Source: Salinispira pacifica (GTDB lineage: Bacteria; Spirochaetota; Spirochaetia; DSM-27196; Salinispiraceae). Taken from it: 64,000 bases of DNA. This document shows positions 16,767-26,330 of the stretch, one piece after another (positions within the stretch are counted from its first letter, which is position 1; the number at the start of each line of letters is the position of its first letter). The position numbers and the translations under genes are program-made. The stretch covers positions 2,771,570 through 2,835,569 of the forward strand of contig NC_023035.1 of NCBI RefSeq assembly GCF_000507245.1, in the 5' to 3' direction. Under the pieces are notes generated by a model, which saw nothing but the letters and a program-made list of their open reading frames with translations, made no database searches and had not been told where the DNA came from.

Positions 16767-18230
16767 ATGAAACAGCGCGGCAAAACCCAATCCTCCCTCA
16801 TACAGGAATCTTTCGAAATAGCTCCGATCCTTTATTACGGAGGTTTGCTGATCATCGGAGTGGGCGGTACGTATGGTCTCATCGTGGATGCTCTGGCGGG
16901 GAAAACGGTTTCCGTAATCAATAATGCCATTACTCTGGCTATCCTGATCGTGAGTTTCCTTCTGGTGATCACCAAACGAAGCGATAGAAATAACGGACTG
17001 GGTCTGGTGATGTATGCCACCATGTATACGTTTCTCAGCGAGATTTTCCGCGTCCTGGGAGATCCGGCTTTGCTGGAAAATCAGATATACAGCTCACTGG
17101 TAATGACGGTCAGTCTCATTGCCATTGCAGGATTTGTGGTTTCAAAATACGTCTCTATTGCCGTGTCCGTTATCACCCTGGGCTTCGTCGGCTTTTTTGT
17201 GTACAGCTACGGCAGTCCGCTGCTCCAGACCCGGATGGTATACTTTTCCCTTGCGATTGTGGGTTTGAATTACATGATTGTGTTTTACCGGGTGCAGCTT
17301 GAACGGCTGGTGAAAAACCTGCACATCAGCAGGGAGGCGGAGCGGGAAGAACGGCAGAAGGCCACAACCCTGCAGCAAAAAGCCGAGAAAGCGTTGGAAC
17401 AGCTGCAGAGCGCCCAGAAAAAGATTATCGTCCAGGAAAAAATGGCAAGTCTGGGAGCCCTCACCGCCGGAATCGCCCATGAGATTAAAAATCCGCTGAA
17501 TTTTGTCACCAACTTCAGCGAATCCTCCGTGGACCTGATGGATGAGTTGAAAGCCCACCTGGGAAAACTCACACCCCATCTGGAGAAGGATGACAGGGAA
17601 GATGTTGAATACCTGCTGGATGAACTTGAAAAAAACATGAAGGATATTAATGAGCACGGAAAACGGGGCGACCGGATTGTGAAGAACATGCTCATGCACT
17701 CCAGGGGCGGAAACAACAGTTTTTCACGGGAGGATCTGAACATTCTCATCGAGGAATGCGTCCACCTGGCCTACCACGGTATGCGTGCCCAGGATCAGAG
17801 CTTCAAATGCGATATCGATATGAAGCTGAGCCCCGAAGCCCCCCACATCGATATGATCCGGGCGGACCTTTCCCGGGTGCTGCTGAATCTTATGAATAAT
17901 GGGTTTTACTCAGCGTATCAGAAGTACAGTGAAGACGGCAGCGGGGAGTTTCATCCCCAGCTCAGCGTATCATCCGCGTTGGTTTCTCCGGAGGAAGTCC
18001 GGATCATTATTGAGGACAACGGTAAGGGAATTCCCGCAGACATTCTGGAAAAAATCTTCACACCGTTCTTTACCACCAAACCAACCGGAAAAGGCACCGG
18101 TTTGGGACTTTCCATATCATTTGAAATCATCCGGGATGAACACGGCGGACATATGGATGTGGAAAGTGAAGAAGGAAGCTTCGCCCGCTTCACCATTGAT
18201 CTGCCGGTAACCAGCAGGAAAAACCGCTGA
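16767..18230 (+). CDS. membrane sensor histidine kinase
   Basis: 487 residues. Six hydrophobic segments (about 22-180) form a membrane sensor with almost no periplasmic loops, followed by a coiled coil (about 180-225). The HisKA dimerisation domain carries the phospho-accepting His238 in GIAHEIKNPLNF. The HATPase domain (about 345-480) has the N box NLMNNGFYSA, DNGKGIP, and GKGTGLGLS. It should autophosphorylate and pass phosphate to the two response regulators that follow (58 bases, then 1 base apart). No PAS or HAMP domain is seen, so the signal may be within the membrane (for example energy state or membrane condition). Good ribosome site CTGGAG. Confidence 0.9.
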   Translation: MKQRGKTQSSLIQESFEIAPILYYGGLLIIGVGGTYGLIVDALAGKTVSVINNAITLAILIVSFLLVITKRSDRNNGLGLVMYATMYTFLSEIFRVLGDPALLENQIYSSLVMTVSLIAIAGFVVSKYVSIAVSVITLGFVGFFVYSYGSPLLQTRMVYFSLAIVGLNYMIVFYRVQLERLVKNLHISREAEREERQKATTLQQKAEKALEQLQSAQKKIIVQEKMASLGALTAGIAHEIKNPLNFVTNFSESSVDLMDELKAHLGKLTPHLEKDDREDVEYLLDELEKNMKDINEHGKRGDRIVKNMLMHSRGGNNSFSREDLNILIEECVHLAYHGMRAQDQSFKCDIDMKLSPEAPHIDMIRADLSRVLLNLMNNGFYSAYQKYSEDGSGEFHPQLSVSSALVSPEEVRIIIEDNGKGIPADILEKIFTPFFTTKPTGKGTGLGLSISFEIIRDEHGGHMDVESEEGSFARFTIDLPVTSRKNR

Positions 18231-18287
18231 TTTTGAAAACCAGACACAGGTATAACGTACGGTACCCACGATTTCAGGAGCATATGT

Positions 18288-18656
18288 ATGGACATATTGG
18301 TAGTTGATGATGAACCGGCAATTGTAAGACTTTTTCAGCAGCGCTTCCGCAGGGAAATCCGGGCCGGGAAGCTCACCCTTCATTTCGCCTCCGACGGCTC
18401 TGAAGCTCTGGAGATTTTTAACTCTTCAAAAGCTGAAGTTGTTATGATACTATCTGATATTAACATGCCGGGGATGAGCGGTCTTGAGCTGCTTGAGAAA
18501 ATACGGGAAATGGACGACGCCATCCCTGTATATATGATCAGCGCCTATGAGAACGAGGAGTATTCACGGCAAAGTACGGAACTGGGGGCCAACGGTTTTA
18601 TTCCCAAACCCCTGGATTTTGTAGGATTAAAAAAACTTCTTCAGTTGGACGAATAA
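18288..18656 (+). CDS. single-domain response regulator
   Basis: 122 residues, one receiver domain and no output domain. Acidic pocket DDE near the N-terminus, phospho-acceptor Asp57 in LSDINMPG, a Ser in MISAYE and the conserved Lys in IPKPLDF. Such proteins act by protein contact or as phosphate sinks. It lies between the histidine kinase and the receiver-cyclase gene, its receiver is clearly related to that of the next gene (QRFRxEIRxG motif near residue 20 in both), and a duplication is likely. Ribosome site CAGGAG before the ATG. Confidence 0.9.
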   Translation: MDILVVDDEPAIVRLFQQRFRREIRAGKLTLHFASDGSEALEIFNSSKAEVVMILSDINMPGMSGLELLEKIREMDDAIPVYMISAYENEEYSRQSTELGANGFIPKPLDFVGLKKLLQLDE

Positions 18657-18657
18657 T

Positions 18658-19761
18658 ATGCATAATTTTCTTGTGGTGGATGATGAGGAGAGCGTTGAGC
18701 GGTTGATCACCCAGCGCTTCAGAAAAGAAATTCGAAGCGGAGAGTACAGCTTTCACTTTGCAGGGGACGGAGAAAAAGCCATAGAAGTTCTCCGGGACTA
18801 CCCCGAAATAGAAATTGTCATTACCGATATCAACATGCCCCGGATGGACGGTCTTACCCTGCTGAATCATGTGCAGGAGATTAATCCCATGGTAAAAACC
18901 ATTATGGTTTCCGCCTACGGGGATCTGAAAAATATCCGGGCGTCAATGAACCGGGGAGCCTTCGATTTCATCACCAAACCCATCGACTTTGATGACCTCA
19001 GAGCCACCATGGACAAAACCATCCGCTTCGTTACCGAGCTGAAAGAGAGCCTTCGCACCATCAAGGAAAATAATCTGTTAAAAATGTATGTGAACCCTTC
19101 GGTTTTCACCGCGTTGAACGGAGGTTCCTCTGCAGCCCTTCACTCCTCTCATGCCCATACAGAGGAAGCTGCAGCCACAGAGGACGAAGCGGATTTCACC
19201 CAATTCAGCCAGAGAATTAATGCTACGGTGGCGTTTGTTGATATCTGCGGCTTCACCAAACTCAGCGAAAACCTGCCTCCGGACAGTATTTCCGCATTGC
19301 TGAATCTCTACTTTGATGAAATTGCCAGAACTGTCACCAAATATGGGGGCACCATCGATAAATTTATCGGAGATGCAGCCATGGTTGTCTTCCAGGAGGG
19401 AAGGCATGTTCTTCAGGCGGTGCGGGCCTGTCTGGAAGCCCAGAAAAATCTTTCACACCTTCTCAAGGAAGAGATCGCTCCGGGTTTCAGCTACCCGGGA
19501 ATTTCCGCAGGGATCAATACCGGGGAAATGCTCAGCGGAAACTACGGAAGCCCCAGACTGGGTCGCCTGGATTTTACCGTTATCGGTGATGTGGTGAATA
19601 CCGCCGCCAGGGTTGAAAGCAAGGCCGCCTGCGGTGATATACTGTTTCCCGGAAATATCAGCGGTCACATATCCGGCGAATTCGCCATTGAATCCACAGG
19701 CACCTATGATTTGAAAAATAAATCCCAGCCGGTGGAACTGTTCAGAATATCCCGGGATTAA
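18658..19761 (+). CDS. response regulator with class III adenylate cyclase output
   Basis: 367 residues. Receiver domain (1-120) with phospho-acceptor Asp57 in ITDINMPR, a helical linker, an acidic Ala-rich stretch (about 160-180), then a class III nucleotidyl cyclase domain (about 188-310). The two metal-binding Asp residues are Asp195 (FVDICGFT) and Asp239 (KFIGDAAM); Lys235 and the Asp of LDFTVIGD fit adenine selection, and NTAARVE supplies the transition-state Asn and Arg. It should make cAMP in the cytoplasm under control of the upstream histidine kinase. It starts 1 base after the previous stop, so tightly coupled. Confidence 0.9.
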   Translation: MHNFLVVDDEESVERLITQRFRKEIRSGEYSFHFAGDGEKAIEVLRDYPEIEIVITDINMPRMDGLTLLNHVQEINPMVKTIMVSAYGDLKNIRASMNRGAFDFITKPIDFDDLRATMDKTIRFVTELKESLRTIKENNLLKMYVNPSVFTALNGGSSAALHSSHAHTEEAAATEDEADFTQFSQRINATVAFVDICGFTKLSENLPPDSISALLNLYFDEIARTVTKYGGTIDKFIGDAAMVVFQEGRHVLQAVRACLEAQKNLSHLLKEEIAPGFSYPGISAGINTGEMLSGNYGSPRLGRLDFTVIGDVVNTAARVESKAACGDILFPGNISGHISGEFAIESTGTYDLKNKSQPVELFRISRD

Positions 19762-19911
19762 CGCTATACGGCTTTCAGGGTACAGCTCTTTATCTGTTAG
19801 TTAATTATGCCTAAAATAGGATTTAAGCGCCTTCGGAGAATCTTTCCAGAATTGTCTTTTGGAAAAGTTCTCACTGGATTACATTAAACACAACTCAGGA
19901 GTCTCCATATT

Positions 19912-22671
19912 ATGAACACCCTTTCTGCATTTCAGGAACATGTGGGCATGAAGTATCAGATATATAACGGTTTATTTCTGAACCTGCCCTTCCCGGACGT
20001 GAAAAGTTCGGGCATTCTTCTGCCGGTTTTCACCTCATACTGTCATGATGCCCTGGAAGAAGGCACACCGCCCATAGAACTGGTGGAGGAGTTTTTCTCC
20101 CAGCGGGTGGGTACCGACTCGTTCAGAGATTTGAAGAATGATCTTTTCCGCTTCCTCAGACTGGCAGAACGTCAGGTTGTACTCTTTGATGCAATGGAGG
20201 ATTCTGCCTTCACCCGCATAGTGGATACCCAGGGGCCGGGATCCATCAAGGACACCCTCAACAGGGTTGAGCGAAGCGAAATCGTGGATGATTATCAGAA
20301 ACTGCTGGACGAGTACCGGGTACGTATCGTACTCACCGCCCATCCCACCCAATTTTATACCGATCAGGTGTTGAGTATTCTGGTGGACCTGGTGGATTCC
20401 CTTCAGAAAAATGACATTCAGGAGATTAACAATCTCCTTCTCCAGATGGGCAACACCCGGTTCAAAAAACAGAAAAAGCCCACGCCCCTTGATGAAGCCC
20501 AGTCTCTGATGTGGACTCTGGAAAACGTGATGTACAGCGTTATCCCAAAGCTTCATGCTCATCTTGTTGAGGATATCTGTCCTGACGAGGATGCGGCATT
20601 GAATTTGCCGTCCATTATTGAACTGGGTTTCTGGCCCGGCGGAGACCGGGACGGCAACCCTTTCGTAAACCATGAGATCACCACAGAGGTGGGGCAGATG
20701 CTCCGACGGAAGGTGCTGGGCAGTTACCTGGAAGACGCAAGGGATCTTACCCGACGGCTAACCTTCGACGGCGTACTGGAGCGCATCCAGGGCGTTGTGG
20801 ACAAGCTGGACAGCACCTTGAACCCGGTGGGCAGATATCTGAATGTACAGAAGTTATATGAAGCCAAACAGGTGGACGGTAAAGTGTTCCATGTGGAAGT
20901 TTCGGATGAAGGATACAACAGCGCCGAGGAGCTGCTTGAGGAACTGTTTGAAATCCGCAGCCTGGTTATCCGGGAGCACAACGGTCTTTTTGTACAGCTT
21001 CTGAACCGGTTTATCTATAAAATACAATGCTTTGGATTTCATTTTGCCAGCCTGGATATCCGGCAGGATTCGGCGGTTCACACGTCGCTGTGCGCAGACA
21101 TTCTTGAAGGAGTGGATGCAAAGCGCTGGGGTAAGCTCAAGGAGCTTGAAGGCAAGGTTCTTGACGGCAAGAGCTATGAAGACCTTAGTGATCAAAAACG
21201 GGTGGAAGCCCTCCTGCTCAGTGCAGAAGCCCTGAGCAAGCTTGAACATCAGAGCAGACAGCAGCTTCTGGAGGAGATCCTGGACAGCAGAAGCGATGCC
21301 ATCAGCAGGGACTGTCTCCAGAGTTTCAAGGCGATCCATGAAATCCAGTCACGAAACGGGGAGAAAGGCGCCCATCGTTATGTGATCAGTCACACCGAGC
21401 GTTCAAGCCATGTGCTGGAAGTGTGGTTCCTCTCCCTTCTCAGCGGTTTTGATCCGGATATACTTCCCCTGGATATTGTACCTCTGTTTGAAACGGTGGA
21501 AGATCTCCACAATGCACCGGGGATTATGAACCGTCTCTATGAAATTCCGGAGTATTCACGGCATCTGAAAAATCGGGACCGTCATCAGCACATCATGCTG
21601 GGATTCTCCGACGGTACCAAAGACGGCGGATATGTAACAGCCAACTGGGAGATCTACAAGGCCAAGGAAATCCTCACCCAGACTACCGGTGATCATGGCT
21701 TCAGGGTGCTGTTTTTTGACGGCCGGGGTGGTCCTCCTGCACGGGGCGGCGGCAACACCCACAAATTTTACCGGGGTCTGGGAAGTAAAATTGACTCCAA
21801 AACCATTCAGCTCACAATTCAGGGACAGACCATCAGCTCCAGTTACGGCACCGAAGATATTGCCGCCCATAACCTGGGCCAGCTGGTGAGCGCAGGTCTT
21901 GAAAACAACCTCTTTCCCTCCGACAGCATGTACCTGAACGAAGAGGAGAGGGATCTCATCGAGCGTCTGTCGGAACGGGCGAACGCCCACTACATGGCAT
22001 TACGAAATCATCCGAAATTCCTGCCCTATCTTGAGCATATGACCCCACTGAGCTACTACGGTCGAACCAATATCGGAAGCCGGCCCAGCAAGCGCAGTAA
22101 ATCCGGACCATTGAACCTGGATAGTCTCAGAGCCATCCCCTTCGTCGGTGCCTGGAGCCAGATGAAGCAGAACATTCCCGGCTACTACGGCCTGGGGACA
22201 GCGCTGGAGGAACTGATCAAACAGGGTGAGCAGGAAAAACTTCAAAAGCTGTACCATAACAGTCTCTTTTTCCGAACCCTGATGGAAAATTCCATGCAGA
22301 GTTTGAGTAAATCCTATTTTCCACTCACTTCCTACCTGAATGATGATCCCGAGTACGGCGAGTTCTGGAATATTCTGAAAAGCGAGGCGGAACTCAGCAC
22401 GAAAAATCTTTTCGCCATTACCGGCCAGAACAGCCTGCTGGATACCGATCAGGTGATCCGGGAATCCATCAGGATGCGTGAGCGTCTGATTCTTCCGGTA
22501 ATCGTCATTCAGCAGTATGCCCTGCAGAAAATCCGTCAGCTTCAGGAAGAGGCCGGAGTGGAAACCCGGCGTTTCGTGGAAAGCGACCGGGAGAAACAAA
22601 AGGACGTTCTGGAAAAGCTGATCATCAAAAGCCTGATGGCCTCCATCAACGCATCCAGAAACTCGGTATAG
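19912..22671 (+). CDS. ppc: phosphoenolpyruvate carboxylase
   Basis: 919 residues, cytoplasmic, normal family length. It carboxylates PEP to oxaloacetate with bicarbonate, refilling the TCA cycle. The catalytic His144 lies in LTAHPTQ, the GGDRDGNP block follows, and the flexible loop FDGRGGPPARGGG contains the catalytic Arg605. LGFSDGTKDGG is also present. The extreme C-terminus ends NASRNSV, where most PEPCs end in RNTG; this terminal Gly contributes to the active site in characterised enzymes. The start follows AGGAG with a long spacer. No promoter motif is clear. With malic enzyme (42723) and pyruvate kinase (23896) it covers the PEP-pyruvate-oxaloacetate node. Confidence 0.93.
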   Translation: MNTLSAFQEHVGMKYQIYNGLFLNLPFPDVKSSGILLPVFTSYCHDALEEGTPPIELVEEFFSQRVGTDSFRDLKNDLFRFLRLAERQVVLFDAMEDSAFTRIVDTQGPGSIKDTLNRVERSEIVDDYQKLLDEYRVRIVLTAHPTQFYTDQVLSILVDLVDSLQKNDIQEINNLLLQMGNTRFKKQKKPTPLDEAQSLMWTLENVMYSVIPKLHAHLVEDICPDEDAALNLPSIIELGFWPGGDRDGNPFVNHEITTEVGQMLRRKVLGSYLEDARDLTRRLTFDGVLERIQGVVDKLDSTLNPVGRYLNVQKLYEAKQVDGKVFHVEVSDEGYNSAEELLEELFEIRSLVIREHNGLFVQLLNRFIYKIQCFGFHFASLDIRQDSAVHTSLCADILEGVDAKRWGKLKELEGKVLDGKSYEDLSDQKRVEALLLSAEALSKLEHQSRQQLLEEILDSRSDAISRDCLQSFKAIHEIQSRNGEKGAHRYVISHTERSSHVLEVWFLSLLSGFDPDILPLDIVPLFETVEDLHNAPGIMNRLYEIPEYSRHLKNRDRHQHIMLGFSDGTKDGGYVTANWEIYKAKEILTQTTGDHGFRVLFFDGRGGPPARGGGNTHKFYRGLGSKIDSKTIQLTIQGQTISSSYGTEDIAAHNLGQLVSAGLENNLFPSDSMYLNEEERDLIERLSERANAHYMALRNHPKFLPYLEHMTPLSYYGRTNIGSRPSKRSKSGPLNLDSLRAIPFVGAWSQMKQNIPGYYGLGTALEELIKQGEQEKLQKLYHNSLFFRTLMENSMQSLSKSYFPLTSYLNDDPEYGEFWNILKSEAELSTKNLFAITGQNSLLDTDQVIRESIRMRERLILPVIVIQQYALQKIRQLQEEAGVETRRFVESDREKQKDVLEKLIIKSLMASINASRNSV

Positions 22672-22813
22672 GTCCGTGTCTTTCGGGGGGTGGATCTGCC
22701 GGGATTCACCTCCCCTGGACGGGTGCTCCTGCCGATCTGATCGAGCCGGAGGGCGGCGGTCGCTCTGGGCGGTTACTAATGGTTCGAGAGTTTACTGGTC
22801 TGCCACAGGGCTG

Positions 22814-23755
22814 TTACTGGTGGTGCTGCAGAAATGTGAGGGCCTGGGCGAACGCCTCTTCATATGATCCCGGCAGACGGGATTCGGATCGGGTCAGTTG
22901 TTCCGAAGTGAACAGGTAGCAGCCCAGCTGAAACCCGCTGAACCTCCCCGGCATGCTCTGAAGTTCAAACCTCTCGGTATCTCCGGAAAACCCTACACCC
23001 AGATGTATGAGCATGCGGATTTCATTCCGTACCTTGAGAATATCCTGCTCCTCCATCTGGAGGAAGCGCTCAAGGGCATCCAGCATTCCTTTGGTATAGC
23101 GGATGGAGTATCCGTACTTTTCAAAAAACCGGGACTCCACCGTATCCATATCATCTTTCAGCATGGAGATATAGTCCGCAGTGGCGCTCACATTCAACTC
23201 GGCCAGGTCCTGCTCGGTCTTATTGATCCTGCTCCACAGCAATCCCAGGTCGGCTTCATCCACCAATTCCTGAAGGATCAGGTAGCCATCCAACAGATCT
23301 CCGTTATGAATATAGGCCAGAGCCAGATCGTGCCGCGGACTCTCATTGGCCTCCGAACCCTCAATTGCTTTTTTGTACTGGCGGATCGCATGGTCGTAGT
23401 TACCGGTATGCTCATAGAGACGGGCCAGATAGGTTCGTGCCCGCACATTCTCCGGATCGATTTCACATGATTTCTGAAGATATTCCAGGGCACGACTGTC
23501 GTCCCCTAGTTTGAAGTACAGGTCTCCAAGTTCAATATGAGCTTCCAGATGGGTAGGATCAAGTTTGATACAGGACTCAAACTCATGAAGGGCGCGTTGA
23601 AAGTCCCTGTCTGCGCTATAGCACAGGCCCAGCTGAAAATGCACCGGTTCATTTTCCGGGTCGTTTCTGCTGAGGTCCTCATATATATGCTTCGCGGCGC
23701 TGTAATCACCCAGATGCATAAGATCCCGGGCCTTCCGTAACGGATCCAAATCCAT
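22814..23755 (-). CDS. tetratricopeptide repeat protein
   Basis: 313 residues, soluble, no signal peptide. At least four TPR units fill residues 1-165: AKHIYEDLSRNDPENEPVHFQ, RALHEFESCIKLDPTHLEAH, RALEYLQKSCEIDPENVRAR and HAIRQYKKAIEGSEANESPR are typical (each shown in part). The second half is helical with no recognised domain. The likely role is protein-protein interaction. It is downstream of pyk on the same strand but separated by a strong terminator, so probably transcribed from its own promoter near 23770. Confidence 0.8.
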   Translation of the reverse strand: MDLDPLRKARDLMHLGDYSAAKHIYEDLSRNDPENEPVHFQLGLCYSADRDFQRALHEFESCIKLDPTHLEAHIELGDLYFKLGDDSRALEYLQKSCEIDPENVRARTYLARLYEHTGNYDHAIRQYKKAIEGSEANESPRHDLALAYIHNGDLLDGYLILQELVDEADLGLLWSRINKTEQDLAELNVSATADYISMLKDDMDTVESRFFEKYGYSIRYTKGMLDALERFLQMEEQDILKVRNEIRMLIHLGVGFSGDTERFELQSMPGRFSGFQLGCYLFTSEQLTRSESRLPGSYEEAFAQALTFLQHHQ

Positions 23756-23768
23756 TCCCCTTACTGGA

Positions 23769-23774
23769 ATTATA
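23769..23774 (-). promoter_or_regulatory. possible -10 box of the TPR gene
   Basis: TATAAT on the minus strand, 13 bases before the ATG at 23755. The -35 would fall in the T run of the pyk terminator and matches poorly. Confidence 0.35.
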
Positions 23775-23787
23775 TCCCATTCCCCGG

Positions 23788-23832
23788 AAAAAAAAAGACC
23801 CGAACCGAAGCATCTGCTGCTTCCGTCCGGGT
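23788..23832 (-). terminator. intrinsic terminator of pyk
   Basis: On the minus strand ACCCGGACGGAAGC pairs with GCTTCGGTTCGGGT (12 of 14 paired, one further G-U) and is followed by nine T. Confidence 0.88.
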
Positions 23833-23895
23833 ATTATCGGGCAGGTACGGGAAAAACATCCCCGCCCCGCCTGAGAACAGATGTGCTCGGGGCTG

Positions 23896-25311
23896 TTACA
23901 GCTGGAGCATGTTCTTTACTGTGGAGATCTCCAGGAATGAGGCTCCGGTTGAAGGACCGAAGTTACCCGCAAGAACGAGCACCGTATCTTCTTTCTGGAG
24001 AAGATCATCCTTCACCAGATGGTTCAGACTCTTATTGATAAATTTCTCAACCCCTTCCTGCCGGGCGGGCATATAGCTTGCCGTTACCCCGTATGTGATT
24101 GCCAGCTGACGCATAACTTTCGGATCGTAGCATTCCACATAAATGGGAATATTTCCCCGGAATGCAGAAATGTAGCGTGCGGTGCGGCCGGTTGATGTGT
24201 CAATCACGATTCCCTTCATGGGAATTTTCGATTCTGCCTTCACCGCAGTACGTGCGAGAAATGCTGGAATCTGGTGACTGGAAGGATCAACATCTATGTT
24301 CACCATTGCATCTGTTGCTTCTTCTGCAGACTTGGCGATTTTTGCCATGGTCTGTACAGACTCCAGGGGATAATCACCATAGGCGGTTTCTCCGCTGAGC
24401 ATCAGTGAATCGGTACCGTCATATACGGCATTCGCCACATCGCTCACTTCAGCACGGGTGGGCCGGGGCTTCTTGATCATGGTGTGCAGCATCTGGGTGG
24501 CGGTAATCACCGGCTTGCATTTTTCCCGGCACTTTCTGATGATCATTTTCTGGATTGCGGGAATCTTTTCAGCGGGGATCTCAATTCCCAGGTCTCCCCG
24601 GGCTACCATGATTCCGTGAACATGATCAATGATTTCGTCGATGTTCTCTACGCCTTCCTGATTTTCGATTTTTGCAATGATTTTGGATTTGCTGTTGTGC
24701 TCATCGAGAATGTCCTGAATCACCTGCACATCTTCTTTGTTCCGGACGAAGGAGTGGGCGATAAAATCGATTTCATGTTCAATGGCAAAATCGATGTAGC
24801 CTCTGTCCCTATCGCTGAGAGCGGGAAGATGAATGTGCACGCCGGGTACATTTACACTCTTTTTTCCGCCGATCTCCCCGTCATTCTGAACTTCGCAAAT
24901 CAGGGCGTTGTCTTTCTTTTCTTTTACGATAAGAGCAACATCACCATCATCAATCAAAATCAGTTTTCCCACGGGGACATCTTCCACAAAGCCTTTGTAG
25001 TTGAGGTATACGCATTCCTTGCTGGAAAGTTTGTCGGGATCTCCAATCATTTTGATAATGTCGCCGGTTTTCACGTTAATGTCCGACTCTTTTTTGGTAG
25101 TTCGTACTTCAGGACCTTTGGTATCCAGTACAAGCGGGATTGCATCGGATACTTTTCGGACATTTTCCACTACTTTCAGGCTGTCTTTATGTTCCTGGTG
25201 GGCGGTATTCAGGCGCACTGCGCTCATTCCGGCATCGTAGAGGGATCGGATAAAATCCGGTTCGCAATTCATATCTGATATGGTTGCGACTATTTTGGTT
25301 AACTTCTTCAC
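23896..25311 (-). CDS. pyk: pyruvate kinase
   Basis: The start is taken as GTG at 25311, where GGAG lies 7 bases upstream and the protein begins with the family's usual TKIVATIS; an in-frame ATG 78 bases upstream has no such support. The 471-residue enzyme transfers phosphate from PEP to ADP, giving pyruvate and ATP. Motifs: MSAVRLNTAHQ, LDTKGPEVRT, the catalytic-loop MVARGDLGIEIP (metal/phosphate), and TATQMLHTMI and DGTDSLMLSGETAYG. The C-terminal allosteric domain is present (STGRTARYISAFR). Monocistronic, with a strong terminator. Confidence 0.93.
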   Translation of the reverse strand: MKKLTKIVATISDMNCEPDFIRSLYDAGMSAVRLNTAHQEHKDSLKVVENVRKVSDAIPLVLDTKGPEVRTTKKESDINVKTGDIIKMIGDPDKLSSKECVYLNYKGFVEDVPVGKLILIDDGDVALIVKEKKDNALICEVQNDGEIGGKKSVNVPGVHIHLPALSDRDRGYIDFAIEHEIDFIAHSFVRNKEDVQVIQDILDEHNSKSKIIAKIENQEGVENIDEIIDHVHGIMVARGDLGIEIPAEKIPAIQKMIIRKCREKCKPVITATQMLHTMIKKPRPTRAEVSDVANAVYDGTDSLMLSGETAYGDYPLESVQTMAKIAKSAEEATDAMVNIDVDPSSHQIPAFLARTAVKAESKIPMKGIVIDTSTGRTARYISAFRGNIPIYVECYDPKVMRQLAITYGVTASYMPARQEGVEKFINKSLNHLVKDDLLQKEDTVLVLAGNFGPSTGASFLEISTVKNMLQL

Positions 25312-25589
25312 GGTCGTACTCCGTTTTGGGATTGGGATTAATACACTCGGTACACAACGAAGTATAGTTTTTTCCAATACCGCCGTCAATGTGAGGCATT
25401 GCTCCGAAGCACACCGATTAGCGGGTATTCTATCAGGTCAGACGGGTATGGAGAACCCGTTTTGGCCTTTTTTTGAATGTCGTTTGGCTAAATCCCTGAC
25501 CTATACACACATTACCAAAATTGCCGGCAGCTTCTGAAATAGTTGGCAGCTCTCGAAAATCCATGTTTTTCTTTTCACCATCTTTTTTG

Positions 25590-25595
25590 TATATT
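25590..25595 (+). promoter_or_regulatory. -10 box, probable near-leaderless start of the LonN gene
   Basis: TATATT ends 8 bases before the ATG at 25604. No clear ribosome site. Confidence 0.4.
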
Positions 25596-25603
25596 GAGTT
25601 GAG

Positions 25604-26245
25604 ATGAAAAAAATAATACCGATTTTTCCATTAGGGGTTGTGCTCCTGCCCGGCATGCAGCTTCCCCTGCATATATTTGAAGAGCGATACCGGCTGATGG
25701 TGTCCCACTGTCTGAAACAAGATGAGCCCTTCGGAATCGTGTATTATGACGGAAGCAGTTTCAAATCCACCGGCTGCTCCGGAAAAATCACCAATGTTCT
25801 GAAGGAATACGAGGACGGCAGAAAAGATATCATCATACAGGGCTCGGACAGATTCACCCTGGAAGAGGTTGATGATTCAGGAGAGTACCTGACGGCTGAA
25901 GTAAAATACTTCAGCGACTGCAGCACTTCCGCCAGTTCCCGGGAACTCGAACGCATGAAAACCGAGGCGGTTGAAGCGGTCATCAAACTGGCATCCCTGA
26001 ACAACCGGGAGCTGGATAGAAAGTATCTCATGAGCCTGAATCCCGTGGACTTCAGTTTTCTCATCTCCGCCAGCGATATGATGAACCTGGAAGATAAGCA
26101 GGAAAACCTTGAGACCAGCTCGACAGCCAACAGGCTGCAAAGCATTATCACCACCGCCAAACGGGTAATTATGCGCTCGGAGGCGCATCACCAGCTTCTG
26201 AAAATACTGGGGGATAATTCGGACATCCGCCACATTTTTAATTAG
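25604..26245 (+). CDS. stand-alone Lon N-terminal (LON substrate-binding) domain protein
   Basis: 213 residues. The whole protein corresponds to the N-terminal substrate-recognition domain of Lon protease: IPIFPLGVVLLPGMQLPLHI, FEERYRLM, FGIVYYDG, and the helical second half. The AAA+ and protease domains are absent, and the ORF is bounded by normal intergenic DNA, so this is a free-standing member of the family rather than a broken lon. Such proteins are common; their roles are poorly known, with peptide or substrate binding presumed. Divergent from pyk. Confidence 0.88.
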   Translation: MKKIIPIFPLGVVLLPGMQLPLHIFEERYRLMVSHCLKQDEPFGIVYYDGSSFKSTGCSGKITNVLKEYEDGRKDIIIQGSDRFTLEEVDDSGEYLTAEVKYFSDCSTSASSRELERMKTEAVEAVIKLASLNNRELDRKYLMSLNPVDFSFLISASDMMNLEDKQENLETSSTANRLQSIITTAKRVIMRSEAHHQLLKILGDNSDIRHIFN

Positions 26246-26290
26246 ACCGCCAATTCCGAATAAAAATCACCATGGTTTTCTCTTTTCTCG

Positions 26291-26319
26291 TATACAGCAA
26301 ATCCATTTATTACTATACT
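26291..26319 (+). promoter_or_regulatory. predicted promoter of the GAF-GGDEF gene
   Basis: TATACA (26291-26296) and TATACT (26314-26319) with a 17-base spacer; the ATG at 26331 is only 11 bases beyond the -10, implying a very short leader. Confidence 0.45.
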
Positions 26320-26330
26320 TTGAAAGTATT

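Noticed and set aside
25604-26245. Truncated lon protease gene
   Set aside because: The ORF is complete with normal flanking DNA and the family of stand-alone LON-domain proteins has this size.
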